NCBI GenBank assembly: GCA_030692685.1
Contig: JAUXZO010000114.1
Location: 1-42,246, forward strand
DNA length: 42,246 bases
From: Acidovorax sp.
Lineage (GTDB): Bacteria > Pseudomonadota > Gammaproteobacteria > Burkholderiales > Burkholderiaceae_C
Reading direction: 5' to 3'
The notes beneath the pieces were generated by a model. That model searched no databases. It was not told the DNA's origin and saw nothing but the letters and a program-made list of their open reading frames with translations. The position numbers and the translations under genes are program-made. This document shows positions 25,216 to 34,441 of the stretch, piece after piece. The stretch's first letter is position 1, and each line of letters starts with the position of its first letter.

Positions 25216-26079
25216 TTAGCCGCCGGCGCTGAGTGCCTTGGCGTGGTGCGACAGGTGGTCGGCCATCAGGGTCTGAATGAAGTAGTAGCCGTGGTCGTAT
25301 CCCTCATGCTGGCGCAGGGTGAGGGGCTGGCCGATGGCCTGGCAGGCTGCATCGAACAGGTGCGGATGCAACTGGGTGGGCAGAAACTTGTCGGCCAGGC
25401 CTTGGTCGATGAGGATGCCCTGAGGGTAGGGGGCCAAGGGCTGGTTTTGCATGAGCACGGTGGCGTCGTGTTCGATCCAGGCCGAGCGGTCTGCGCCCAG
25501 GTAGCCCGTGAAGGCTTTTTCGCCCCAAGGGCACTGGGTGGGCGCACAAATGGGCGCAAACGCCGATAGCGATTGAAAGCGGCCCGGGTGGCGCAGCGCC
25601 AGTGTGAGCGCGCCATGCCCGCCCATGGAGTGGCCCGAGATGCCGATGCGCCCTGCGTCAATCGGCAACTGGGTGGTCACTTGCGGCAGCAGCTCATTCA
25701 TGAGGTAGCTTTCCATGCGCCAGTGGCGCGACCATGGCGCGGCCGTGGCATCAAGGTAAAAGCCCGCGCCCACACCAAAATCCCAGCTGTCGCCCTCGCC
25801 GGGCAGATGCGCGCCGCGCGGGCTGGTGTCGGGTGCGATCAGCGCCAGCCCCAGCTCTGCGGCCAGGCGCTGCGCGCCCGCCTTGACCATGAAGGTCTCC
25901 TCAGTGCAGGTCAGCCCCGCGAGAAAGAGCAGGGCGGGCACGGAGCCGTGCTGCGCCTGGGGCGGCAGAAACACCGAAAACTTCATCGGCAGCCCGATCT
26001 CGGTGGAGGCGTGCTGGTAAAAGCGCTGCTCTCCGCCAAAGCAGATGAGGGTGCTTTGCAGGTCCAGGGGAGTGGTCAT
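25216..26079 (-). CDS. frmB: S-formylglutathione hydrolase
   Basis: This 287-aa alpha/beta-hydrolase of the esterase D group cleaves S-formylglutathione to formate and glutathione in the cytoplasm. The nucleophile elbow GHSMGGHGAL has Ser near 151. FLAGLTCTEETFMVKAGAQR near residue 52 and SPRGAHLPGEGDSWDFGVGAGFY near 86-108 are family signatures. The catalytic Asp and His lie in the C-terminal region (DQGLADKF, EGYDHGYYFIQ). It is the third gene of frmR-frmA-frmB, but a 367-bp repeat-filled gap separates it from frmA, so it may have its own promoter. The symbol fghA is also used. Confidence 0.95.
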   Translation of the reverse strand: MTTPLDLQSTLICFGGEQRFYQHASTEIGLPMKFSVFLPPQAQHGSVPALLFLAGLTCTEETFMVKAGAQRLAAELGLALIAPDTSPRGAHLPGEGDSWDFGVGAGFYLDATAAPWSRHWRMESYLMNELLPQVTTQLPIDAGRIGISGHSMGGHGALTLALRHPGRFQSLSAFAPICAPTQCPWGEKAFTGYLGADRSAWIEHDATVLMQNQPLAPYPQGILIDQGLADKFLPTQLHPHLFDAACQAIGQPLTLRQHEGYDHGYYFIQTLMADHLSHHAKALSAGG

Positions 26080-26091
26080 GGTGGATGCTCT

Positions 26092-26153
26092 GGTATTGAT
26101 AGCTTGTACCGCTTAGTGGATAAGCGCTAGAGGCTGATTTGGCTTGAAATTTC
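26092..26153 (-). repeat. Interspersed intergenic repeat, copy D
   Basis: Read on the minus strand this copy has CAAGCCAAATCAGCCTCT, then AGCGCTT, loop ATCC, and a diverged second arm (ACTAAGCGG), followed by AAGCTATCA. The core is at 26109-26128. It lies in the frmB leader, 30 bp upstream of the start codon. Confidence 0.75.
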
Positions 26154-26171
26154 GGTGCTGTGAGAACGAAA

Positions 26172-26382
26172 CCGTTCATCCTGGGATTGTCGAAGTGCTG
26201 GTCACTGGACAAGCCCTGGCTTCGACTGGCTCAGCCCGAACGGGTGGGGTGGCTTCGAGCATCGGATGCGATCTGCGTTGAAAGATGAACATCCGTTCAC
26301 GCTAAGCTTGTCGAAGCGCCGCGCTGCGTTTCTACCCGGTCGGCAGGAGTGCGATGGCTTCGACAGGCTCAGCCCGAACGGG
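26172..26382. repeat. Array of four alternating REP-like repeats
   Basis: The unit CTTCGACAGGCTCAGCCCGA (followed by ACGG) occurs at 26220-26244 and 26358-26382 on the plus strand. Its diverged reverse complements lie at 26172-26195 and 26293-26316. The order minus, plus, minus, plus makes two pairs able to fold into hairpins. This sequence type is a widespread REP-like bacterial intergenic repeat. No RAYT transposase is in the window. Together with repeat copy D it fills the 26080-26446 gap, which holds no gene. Confidence 0.8.
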
Positions 26383-26446
26383 TGAGGGTTCGTTCAGGCG
26401 CCCTCTTACGTTGGTTGCTCTTGCCCTTGCTCTTGCTCTGCAGAGG

Positions 26447-28013
<1,567 letters not shown>

Positions 28014-28066
28014 GGAATCGGGCGACGCCGACACCGTGAGGCGTCGGTCGACGGGTTGAGTGATCG

Positions 28067-28083
28067 ATACTCGGGATTAGTAT
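28067..28083. promoter_or_regulatory. FrmR operator overlapping the frmR promoter
   Basis: ATACTCGGGATTAGTAT is a dyad with arms ATACT/AGTAT around a G-containing 7-nt spacer, 53 bp upstream of the frmR start. The CsoR/RcnR group recognises TACT-Gn-N-AGTA-like sites, which this matches closely. On the minus strand the hexamer TATACT (28079-28084) makes a good -10. TTTACC 17 nt further upstream could be the -35; it lies within interspersed repeat copy E. Repressor bound here would block RNA polymerase. Confidence 0.7.
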
Positions 28084-28091
28084 AAGAGGGT

Positions 28092-28130
28092 GGCGCTTAT
28101 GGGTAAAGCGCTGCAGGTCATAAAAGCCTG
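28092..28130 (-). repeat. Interspersed intergenic repeat, copy E
   Basis: This is a shortened, rearranged copy. The core at 28092-28112 has arms GGCGCTT and AAGCGCT around ATGGGTA, the complement of the loop in copy C. The right flank GCAGGTCATAAAAG only loosely matches the usual tail. Its second arm supplies the likely -35 hexamer for frmR. Confidence 0.65.
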
Positions 28131-28445
28131 GTTACTTGGGGGGAGTATAGGTCAGATGCGCCACAGGCGGCGCCCGCGCGCTGAGTAGCCACCAGGCCGT
28201 TGCAACGCCCCCAGTAAGGTGTTGCTCAGGTTGAGTTGGGTTGGGTTCGGTTGGGTCGGGTCGGGGTGAGGGGCAGCCACGCTTCGCAAGCGCAAGCGGA
28301 CGCAACCGAGCAGGGGCCAGCGCAGCAGCAACAACAGGAGTAGCAGCAGTAGCGGCAGCAACAGCACGCGCGGGCGCGCCCAACCGGCCGCTGATCGGGC
28401 GTGCAATGGACGCCGCCGACTCGCGGCGTGCCCGTCTTGTGCTTA

Positions 28446-29384
28446 TTACCTGGGCAACCCAGGCTTGCGCAGTGCGGGCATCACTTCTTGCGCGAACAGG
28501 GTCATGCCAGCCAGTGCGTGGCGGTTGTCGAGCAGGCCGTTGGCGTTGAACACGCAGCGCAACGCATTGATGCCGCTGCGGGCGTGCAGGGCGACGATTT
28601 GCGCGTGGCACTGCGCAGGGTCGCCGTAGATGAACTGCTCTCGCAGCATCTGCTGGGGGTCGATCCGGGGCACCTGGTCGGGCGCGATGCCGCGGCGCGC
28701 GGCAAAGAAAGCCCGCCGCTCCTGAAACTTCGGCCACAGGCACTCAAGCATCGCCTGCACCGCGTCCGCGCTGGCGCCAATGCAGATGTGGCGCGACAAC
28801 GAGGAGCGGGCCAGCAATGTCGATGGCTGCCCCGTGAGGATGGCGTTGACATGCGCGAGCTGCGCTTGCTCCGGCGGCTCCAGGCTGAGCAGCAGGGGGA
28901 TGTCGCGCTCGATCGCGAAGCCCAGCGTGTCGGCGGTTGACCCGGCCACGTACAGCGGCACCTGGGGGGCCTGCTGCTGCAGCACGGTGCAGCCACGCTC
29001 AAATCGCTGGCGCGTTTCGGCAGCGCTGATCTGCAGCAAGTGCAACGTCTGCGGGTCGGTGCCCCGACCCACGCCCGCATCGATGCGGCCCCCGCTCTGG
29101 TAGGCCAGTTGCGTCAGCTCCTCGGCCAGCAGCAGCGGTTGGTGCAGCGGCATCACCAGGGCTGACGTGCCCACCCGCAAGCGGTCGGTGCGCGCCAGCA
29201 GCGCGGCGGCCAGCAGAAGGGGCGAGGGATAAGGCCCCGAGTCGTCTAGCAACCGAAATTCATGGAACCACGCGCCGTCAAAGCCCAACCGCTCAGCGGC
29301 TTCGAAAATGGCGAGGAAGGCGCGGGTGTCGCCTTGCGTCGCCTCACGCGACCAACCCGCCAGATCAATGCGTTGAAAGCTCAT
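28446..29384 (-). CDS. LLM-class flavin-dependent oxidoreductase
   Basis: This 312-aa luciferase-like monooxygenase fold has RAFLAIFEAAERLGFDGAWF at residues 20-40, DRLRVGTSALVMPLHQPLLL at about 68-90, and the FMN-pocket segment SGGRIDAGVGRGTDP near 105. The start at 29384 gives the standard N-terminus (SFQRIDLAGW) and overlaps the ABC ATPase stop (ATGA). These enzymes use reduced flavin and oxygen on varied substrates. Coupling to a metal-type ABC importer is unusual and suggests processing of an imported ligand, or flavin-dependent release of a cofactor; that is inference. Confidence 0.88.
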   Translation of the reverse strand: MSFQRIDLAGWSREATQGDTRAFLAIFEAAERLGFDGAWFHEFRLLDDSGPYPSPLLLAAALLARTDRLRVGTSALVMPLHQPLLLAEELTQLAYQSGGRIDAGVGRGTDPQTLHLLQISAAETRQRFERGCTVLQQQAPQVPLYVAGSTADTLGFAIERDIPLLLSLEPPEQAQLAHVNAILTGQPSTLLARSSLSRHICIGASADAVQAMLECLWPKFQERRAFFAARRGIAPDQVPRIDPQQMLREQFIYGDPAQCHAQIVALHARSGINALRCVFNANGLLDNRHALAGMTLFAQEVMPALRKPGLPR

Positions 29385-30127
29385 GCGACCGCCTTGGCAA
29401 CTTGGTTGCCCGTAAAAAATTGCAGACCGTGAACCGCATGGGCGTTGACGGGTTCGCCATAGGCATCGGCCAGGCGCCCGGGCGTCAAGACCTGGGCCGA
29501 CGCGCCATAGGCCACCAACCTTCCGCCTGATATCAACGCCAGGTGGTCGCAATACAGGCTGGCGACATGCAGGTCATGCAGCACCACCACCACCGCTTTG
29601 TCGCGCGACGTTTCTTTCAGCAGGGCCATCAACCGGTGGTGGTGTGGAATATCCAGGTGCGCTGCGGGCTCGTCGGCCAGCAGCAGCTGCGGCCCATGCG
29701 CGAGCGCCCGGGCCACACTGACCCGCGCTTTTTCACCGCCGGACAGCGAAGCAAAGCGGCGGTCAAGCAGCGGCGCCAGTTCGCAGCGCTGCAGCAAGTC
29801 GTCGGGCAAGTGGGGTGCCTGCAATTGCAGCAACTCGCGCGCGGTAAGGTCCCAGTGGCTGCTCGCCTGCTGGCCCATGTAGCCGACGTGGCGCGCCAGA
29901 TCTCGCGCAGCCCAGTCAGCCAAGGGCCGCCCTTGGATGACTACCCGGCCTGATGCACATGGCAGCAGGCCAAGCCCCGTGCGCAGCAAGCTGGTTTTGC
30001 CCGACCCGTTGGGCCCCACGATGCCCACGAGCCCGCGCGCGGGCACGTTGAGGCTGACGCCGTCAAGCAGGCGCCGTGCGCCCGCCAGCACGCACACGTT
30101 CTCCAGCGTCAGGGCCGGGGCGTTCAT
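29381..30127 (-). CDS. ABC transporter ATPase, FecE/BtuD-like
   Basis: This 248-aa ATPase has Walker A GPNGSGKTSLL near residue 37, the signature LSGGEKARVSVARAL near 134, Walker B LLLADEPAAHLDI and the switch His in VVVVLHDLHVA. The ATG at 30127 starts MNAPALTLENVCVLAGARRL; the longer frame reads back into the permease gene. It overlaps the permease stop by 4 bp. It energises import of a metal chelate, haem or cobalamin-like ligand with the upstream permease and binding protein. Confidence 0.93.
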   Translation of the reverse strand: MNAPALTLENVCVLAGARRLLDGVSLNVPARGLVGIVGPNGSGKTSLLRTGLGLLPCASGRVVIQGRPLADWAARDLARHVGYMGQQASSHWDLTARELLQLQAPHLPDDLLQRCELAPLLDRRFASLSGGEKARVSVARALAHGPQLLLADEPAAHLDIPHHHRLMALLKETSRDKAVVVVLHDLHVASLYCDHLALISGGRLVAYGASAQVLTPGRLADAYGEPVNAHAVHGLQFFTGNQVAKAVA

Positions 30128-31131
30128 GGCCGCCTCCACAGCAACAGCGCCAAAAAGAACGGGCCGCCGATGAGCGCGGTCAACAGGCCTGCGGGTATCT
30201 CGCTGGGTGCCAGCGCCGAGCGTGCCACCGCATCCACCAGCACCAGCAAAATCCCGCCTGCCACCGCGCACGCTGGCACGAGCCGCGCATGCAGGGGCCC
30301 GATGCACCAGCGCAGCACATGCGGCACGATCAGGCCGACGAAACCAATCAACCCACCCCAGCTGACGGCCAGCGCAGTGGCCAGCGATGCCACCAACACG
30401 GCCCATGCCGAAAACCGCGCCACGCGCACGCCCATGCTGTGCGCGGTGTCCTCGCCCATGCCCAGCGCATCAAGCCCGAATGCCAACGATCGCACCAGCA
30501 GCACCACCACCAGCAGCGCAAGCGCCAGCCACACCAGTTCTCCCGGTGTGGGTGTCTGTACCCCGCCCAACTGCCAGGAGATCACGGCGCGCAGATTGGT
30601 GGACTCGTCGCCATACACCATCATCAGCAGGCTGCGCAGCGCGGCCAGGATCGCGGCCAGCGCAACACCAGCCAGAAGAAGCCTGCCGGTTTGCCATTCG
30701 CCACCCAGGCGTCCGATCAACAGTACCAGCCAGCTGGCGCCCCAGGCGCCCGCGAAGGCCAGCAGAGGCAGGCTCCACGACTGCGGAACAACAGCCGGTA
30801 TGAGCAACGCCACAGCCGCCCCCACTGCGGCACCGCTTGCGCTGCCCAGCAAATATGGTTCGGCCAGCGGGTTGCGAAAAACGCCCTGAAACACCAGTCC
30901 CGCCAGCGCCAGGCATGCCCCCACAAAGAACGCGGCGGCCACGCGCGGTGCGCGCCACGCACGCACCAACTCTGACTCGACGCCGCTGCCCGACCACCAG
31001 GCAAGCGGCGAAACCGTGGCTGCGCCGACGCTCAGCGCCAGCACAGTGGCCGCAAGGCCCAGCAATGCGAATCCTGCCCACGCCACGGCGGGCGACACGC
31101 GCTCGCGACTGCGACTGTGATGGCCGCTCAT
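30124..31131 (-). CDS. ABC transporter permease, FecCD/BtuC-like
   Basis: This 335-aa inner-membrane protein has about ten helices of the FecCD family: GFALLGLAATVLALSVG near the start, LAGLVFQGVFRNPLAEPYLLG near residue 80 (the family's G..Q...RNPLA.P..LG block), and GLIGFVGLIVPHVLRW near 235 (a hallmark). It is presumed to form a homodimer with two FecE-type ATPases. Both its start and its stop overlap the neighbouring genes by 4 bp. Confidence 0.93.
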   Translation of the reverse strand: MSGHHSRSRERVSPAVAWAGFALLGLAATVLALSVGAATVSPLAWWSGSGVESELVRAWRAPRVAAAFFVGACLALAGLVFQGVFRNPLAEPYLLGSASGAAVGAAVALLIPAVVPQSWSLPLLAFAGAWGASWLVLLIGRLGGEWQTGRLLLAGVALAAILAALRSLLMMVYGDESTNLRAVISWQLGGVQTPTPGELVWLALALLVVVLLVRSLAFGLDALGMGEDTAHSMGVRVARFSAWAVLVASLATALAVSWGGLIGFVGLIVPHVLRWCIGPLHARLVPACAVAGGILLVLVDAVARSALAPSEIPAGLLTALIGGPFFLALLLWRRP

Positions 31132-32027
31132 GCGAAGCGCTCCGGGTGCAGGGCACGGGCGTACTCGGCCACTGCGTCGATCTGCCGTGGCCCGGGAATG
31201 AGTTTGTGCCCGCGTTCGAGCACCACCACGCGACCGGCCTTGACCGCGCGCAGGCTGTGCCAGCCAGGCCGGGCCGCAATCTGCGCAGGGTCCTTGGGCG
31301 ACTGCTGCAGCGAGATGATCACGTCCGGGTCGCGCACAAAGATGGCCTCGGCGCTTACCTGCTGTGACCCCTTCAGGTCGGCGAAGACGTTTCGCCCGCC
31401 TGCCCAGCCCAAGGCATCGTTCGCATAGTGGCCGCTGCCCATGGTCTGAAAGGCGCCCCGCGCAGCGGCGGCCGTCTCCAGGTACACGCTGCAGGGCGGT
31501 GCACCTGCCACGCGACGCGCTATGGCGTGAAGGCGGGCTTCCAGGTCTGCGCGCAGCGCATGCGCCGCGTCATCCGTTCCGGTAGCGCGCCCCAGCAGGT
31601 CGATATTGCGCAGCACGGAGGGCAAATCCGGATGCGCCAGAACGACGACGGGCACATCCACGCGCTCGAACGCATCCACCAGGGTAAGCGCCGAATGGTG
31701 CGATGGCGTGACCACTACCAAGTCTGGCCGGTGGGCCGCCACCGCCTCGGCCGAGTAGCCCAAGCTGCCGCCAATGCTGGGTTTGGCACGTGCCGACTCG
31801 GGCCAGCGCACACGGCCACCGATGGCCACCACCCGGTCTTGCAGGCCCAGGGCCCACAACAGTTCGACGTTGCTGGGGAACACGACGACGATGCGCTGGG
31901 GTGCGCTGGCAATGCGCACACGCCGATCCATCGCATCCACAACTTCGCGCGGAAATTCGCTGGTCGCCCATGCGGGCGGGTTGAGGGTGATGCTTGCCAT
32001 GCCAAGGAGTGCTGAGCGACGCTTCAT
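31128..32027 (-). CDS. ABC transporter substrate-binding protein (BtuF/FecB-like)
   Basis: This 299-aa periplasmic-binding protein has an N-terminal export signal (MKRRSALLGMASITLNPPAWA) with paired arginines but no lipobox. It has the two-lobed class III layout: RIASAPQRIVVVFPSNVELLWALG near residue 37, HRPDLVVVTPSHHSALTLVDAF near 98, and a long linking helix in between. The ligand may be haem, a siderophore, cobalamin or another metal chelate; His residues at VTPSHHS could touch a metal. It lies 3 bp after the TonB receptor gene and overlaps the permease. Confidence 0.88.
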   Translation of the reverse strand: MKRRSALLGMASITLNPPAWATSEFPREVVDAMDRRVRIASAPQRIVVVFPSNVELLWALGLQDRVVAIGGRVRWPESARAKPSIGGSLGYSAEAVAAHRPDLVVVTPSHHSALTLVDAFERVDVPVVVLAHPDLPSVLRNIDLLGRATGTDDAAHALRADLEARLHAIARRVAGAPPCSVYLETAAAARGAFQTMGSGHYANDALGWAGGRNVFADLKGSQQVSAEAIFVRDPDVIISLQQSPKDPAQIAARPGWHSLRAVKAGRVVVLERGHKLIPGPRQIDAVAEYARALHPERFA

Positions 32028-32030
32028 TCG

Positions 32031-34304
32031 TCAAAAGGTATAGCGAGCGCGCGCAAAGATGGTGCGCGGCGCACCTGCGTTGCCAGCCTCTTGCGCCGAC
32101 AGGTCGTCGCCGATGTAGTACTTGTTGCTCAGGTTGTTTACGCCCGCCTGCAGTGTGAGCGACGGTGTGGCCTGGTAGCTGACTGCGGCGTTGGCGAGCA
32201 GGTAGCCCGGTAGCTTTTGCGGGTTGACGACGTTGTCGCGCAAAAAGCGTGTGCCGACATAGTTGGCGTTGAGGCTCGCGCCCCAACGGCCAGCGCTGTA
32301 CGTCACACCGGCACCGGCAATATCGCGCGCTGACATGCGCACGCGGTAGCCTCCGAAATTGGTGCTGGGTGCACCAGTGTCGGTGTAGGTCTGAAAGTCA
32401 CGCAGCTTGGCGTCTTGCCAGGTGTAGTGGGCATAGCCGACCCAGCGTGACGACATGCGCCACTGCAACTGCGATTCGACACCCTTCACGCGCAGCGTAG
32501 CGTTGCTGAACACGAAGGAGTCTGGTCCGTTGCGGTAAGCCCGTTGTCCATCGAGTTTGTCGGCCTGGAAAGCACTGATCTGATAGGCCCAGGCTTCGCT
32601 GCCGGCGCGGCCTTTGATGCCCATTTCCTTGCTGCGCGTGCGCTCGGGCCGCAGGATGTCTGGCGCCACGACTCCGCCGCGCGTGTTCAGTGCCACGGCC
32701 TGGGGACGAAACCCTTCTGACACATTGACAAATGCCGTGTGCACGGACGTCCCGGAGTTGGCAAACATCCAGTCGATGCCGATGCGCGGGCTGGTACGGC
32801 TGGCCTCCTGGGCAGAAATCACAGACGTGTTGGATCGCGCCAGCGATTGCTCAAATCTGTCGTGCCGCAGCCCCGCTGTCACGCCGACTGCACCCCACTC
32901 GATGCGGTCCTGCAGATAGAGGCTGCGGACCTCCTGGTTGAACCGGGATGTGGTGATGGCGCCTCGCACCCCGCGCGGGTCATTGTTTACATTGCCCACT
33001 GGCACGTCGTAGTCAGGGCCACGGTAGGTGGGAGCGTGGGTGAACGCTGGCGACGCCTGGTCTTGCCAGCTGCGCTCCAGGTTCATGCCGACTTGCAGTT
33101 CTTGGGTCCATCCGCGGCCAGTCGTCAGGTGTGTCAGCGCCAGGTCGTGGAACATGCCGCGGTCGGCAGTGTCTGTCTCGGCGTAGCCCTTGGTGACAGT
33201 TGCTGGTGGCGGAACAATGGTGATCCCGCCAGCAAACATCCGGTCGTATCGCGCGAAGCTCGTCAGATGGTTGAGCGACCAGCCGCCACCAAAATCGACC
33301 TTGTTCTTCCACGAGAGTGACTGGTATGCGCCCGTGACATGGGAGCCAGGAATGCCGTAGTTGTCGCGCGATGTGATGCCAAACATCGGCTTGCCGTTTT
33401 GCAGCGGCACGATGGAGCCTCGGTCAGCCTGCACCTTCGAGTCATAAAACTGAAAGCCTGTGATCCAGTCGCGCGTGACAGCGAAGTCACCGCCCAGCAA
33501 TACGGCAGCCTGGTTGCGGCCGGCATTCCGTTGAAAGCCGTTGTAGTGCCCACTGGAAAGGCCAGCGTAGAAATTGCCTCGCTCTAAATCCCAGCGGTAG
33601 CGCGCGCTGGCGTCCGTGCGGCCGAAGCTGCCAAGGGTGGTCGTGATGTCGCCCCCGGCGCGCTCGGGCTTGAGGAAGAACTGCGCAACCCCACCGATTG
33701 CATTTTTTCCATAGAGCGCTGACGCCGGGCCTTTGATGAATTCGATGCGATCGATCAGGTCTGGCGCGATCAGCGTCACATCTGCGTTGCCCTGCAGAAC
33801 GCGCAGCGGCACGCCGTCGATCAGGACCAGCACATCCTGGGTGTCGCGCAGTCCGCGCGTTTCAAAGCGGGTGTAGTAGTTGCCCTGTGTTCCAAACTGA
33901 AGGCCCGGAACGGTGCGCATTGTGTCTTCAAGCGCAATGGCACCCACGGCGTCCATTTGGCCGCGATCAACGACTGTGGTTGCGAAGGGCAGGCGCAGCG
34001 GGTCAGCCTCCATGCGCGTTGCTGTGGAGATGGTCTTCTTGCCCGTGATCGTTAGGGCGGGCAGGGTGGCTTCCGCTTCTTGCGCCGCCACCGCAGTGGT
34101 CGCGACTGCCAAGCTGGCCCCTATGACTCGGCGCCAACGTGCGACCGCAAGTCCTTTGAGCGGAAAGCGCGGGAGCATCGCTCCCGTGGAGGCTTCCTCT
34201 TGCAGTGCGCCTCCAAATCGTTCGGAGGGTTCAGGCTGGGGGCGACGGCCCCCATGTCGCGGCTGCGCATTGCCCAGGTGATTAACGGCTTCTTGCAGAT
34301 GCAT
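32031..34304 (-). CDS. TonB-dependent outer-membrane receptor
   Basis: This 757-aa receptor has a plug domain (PFATTVVDRGQMDAVGAIAL... RTVPGLQFGTQG, about residues 100-210), a 22-strand barrel and a terminal Phe (ARARYTF). The start at 34304 has AAGGA upstream. It leaves about 42 residues before a normal signal peptide (MLPRFPLKGLAVARWRR...TTAVAAQ); an in-frame ATG at 34178 would begin right there. TLPALTITGKK after the signal cleavage region resembles a TonB box. It lies in line with the COG0523 GTPase (137 bp upstream) and the FecB-like protein (3 bp downstream), so it should import that transporter's ligand. Zinc or a zinc chelate is inferred from the regulator. Confidence 0.9.
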   Translation of the reverse strand: MHLQEAVNHLGNAQPRHGGRRPQPEPSERFGGALQEEASTGAMLPRFPLKGLAVARWRRVIGASLAVATTAVAAQEAEATLPALTITGKKTISTATRMEADPLRLPFATTVVDRGQMDAVGAIALEDTMRTVPGLQFGTQGNYYTRFETRGLRDTQDVLVLIDGVPLRVLQGNADVTLIAPDLIDRIEFIKGPASALYGKNAIGGVAQFFLKPERAGGDITTTLGSFGRTDASARYRWDLERGNFYAGLSSGHYNGFQRNAGRNQAAVLLGGDFAVTRDWITGFQFYDSKVQADRGSIVPLQNGKPMFGITSRDNYGIPGSHVTGAYQSLSWKNKVDFGGGWSLNHLTSFARYDRMFAGGITIVPPPATVTKGYAETDTADRGMFHDLALTHLTTGRGWTQELQVGMNLERSWQDQASPAFTHAPTYRGPDYDVPVGNVNNDPRGVRGAITTSRFNQEVRSLYLQDRIEWGAVGVTAGLRHDRFEQSLARSNTSVISAQEASRTSPRIGIDWMFANSGTSVHTAFVNVSEGFRPQAVALNTRGGVVAPDILRPERTRSKEMGIKGRAGSEAWAYQISAFQADKLDGQRAYRNGPDSFVFSNATLRVKGVESQLQWRMSSRWVGYAHYTWQDAKLRDFQTYTDTGAPSTNFGGYRVRMSARDIAGAGVTYSAGRWGASLNANYVGTRFLRDNVVNPQKLPGYLLANAAVSYQATPSLTLQAGVNNLSNKYYIGDDLSAQEAGNAGAPRTIFARARYTF

Positions 34305-34441
34305 TACGGAGTCCTTGGTTTTGTTGGGCCACGGCGCGGTGCTGCAGACATGTGTGTAGGGGCGGTGGCTCCCCGGCTTGGCGAAACCTGTTGCGGTGAC
34401 GGATCCCCGTTTGCGCTGTGTAATCACACATGTCCCACCGT

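Larger units (their letters stand above)
28014..28445. other. 432-bp intergenic region between frmR and the flavin monooxygenase
   Basis: Beyond the frmR promoter and repeat copy E there is no convincing gene. At 28238-28266 five runs of three or more G separated by short T/C/G loops form a potential G-quadruplex on the plus strand. From about 28300 to 28360 there is a CAG/CAA/GTA-like trinucleotide-rich stretch. At 28410-28429 a GC hairpin (ACGCCGC/GCGGCGT, 6-nt loop) lies just past the monooxygenase stop and could stabilise or end that transcript. Open frames through the region are low-complexity and are not called. Confidence 0.5.

Noticed and set aside
28132..28743. 203-aa open frame on the minus strand
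   Set aside because: Half overlaps the monooxygenase in another frame and half is low-complexity Pro/Ala sequence from the intergenic repeats.
34305..34441. Cobalamin riboswitch upstream of the TonB receptor
   Set aside because: I could not find the B12-box or the conserved core. The 137-bp leader also seems short for one.
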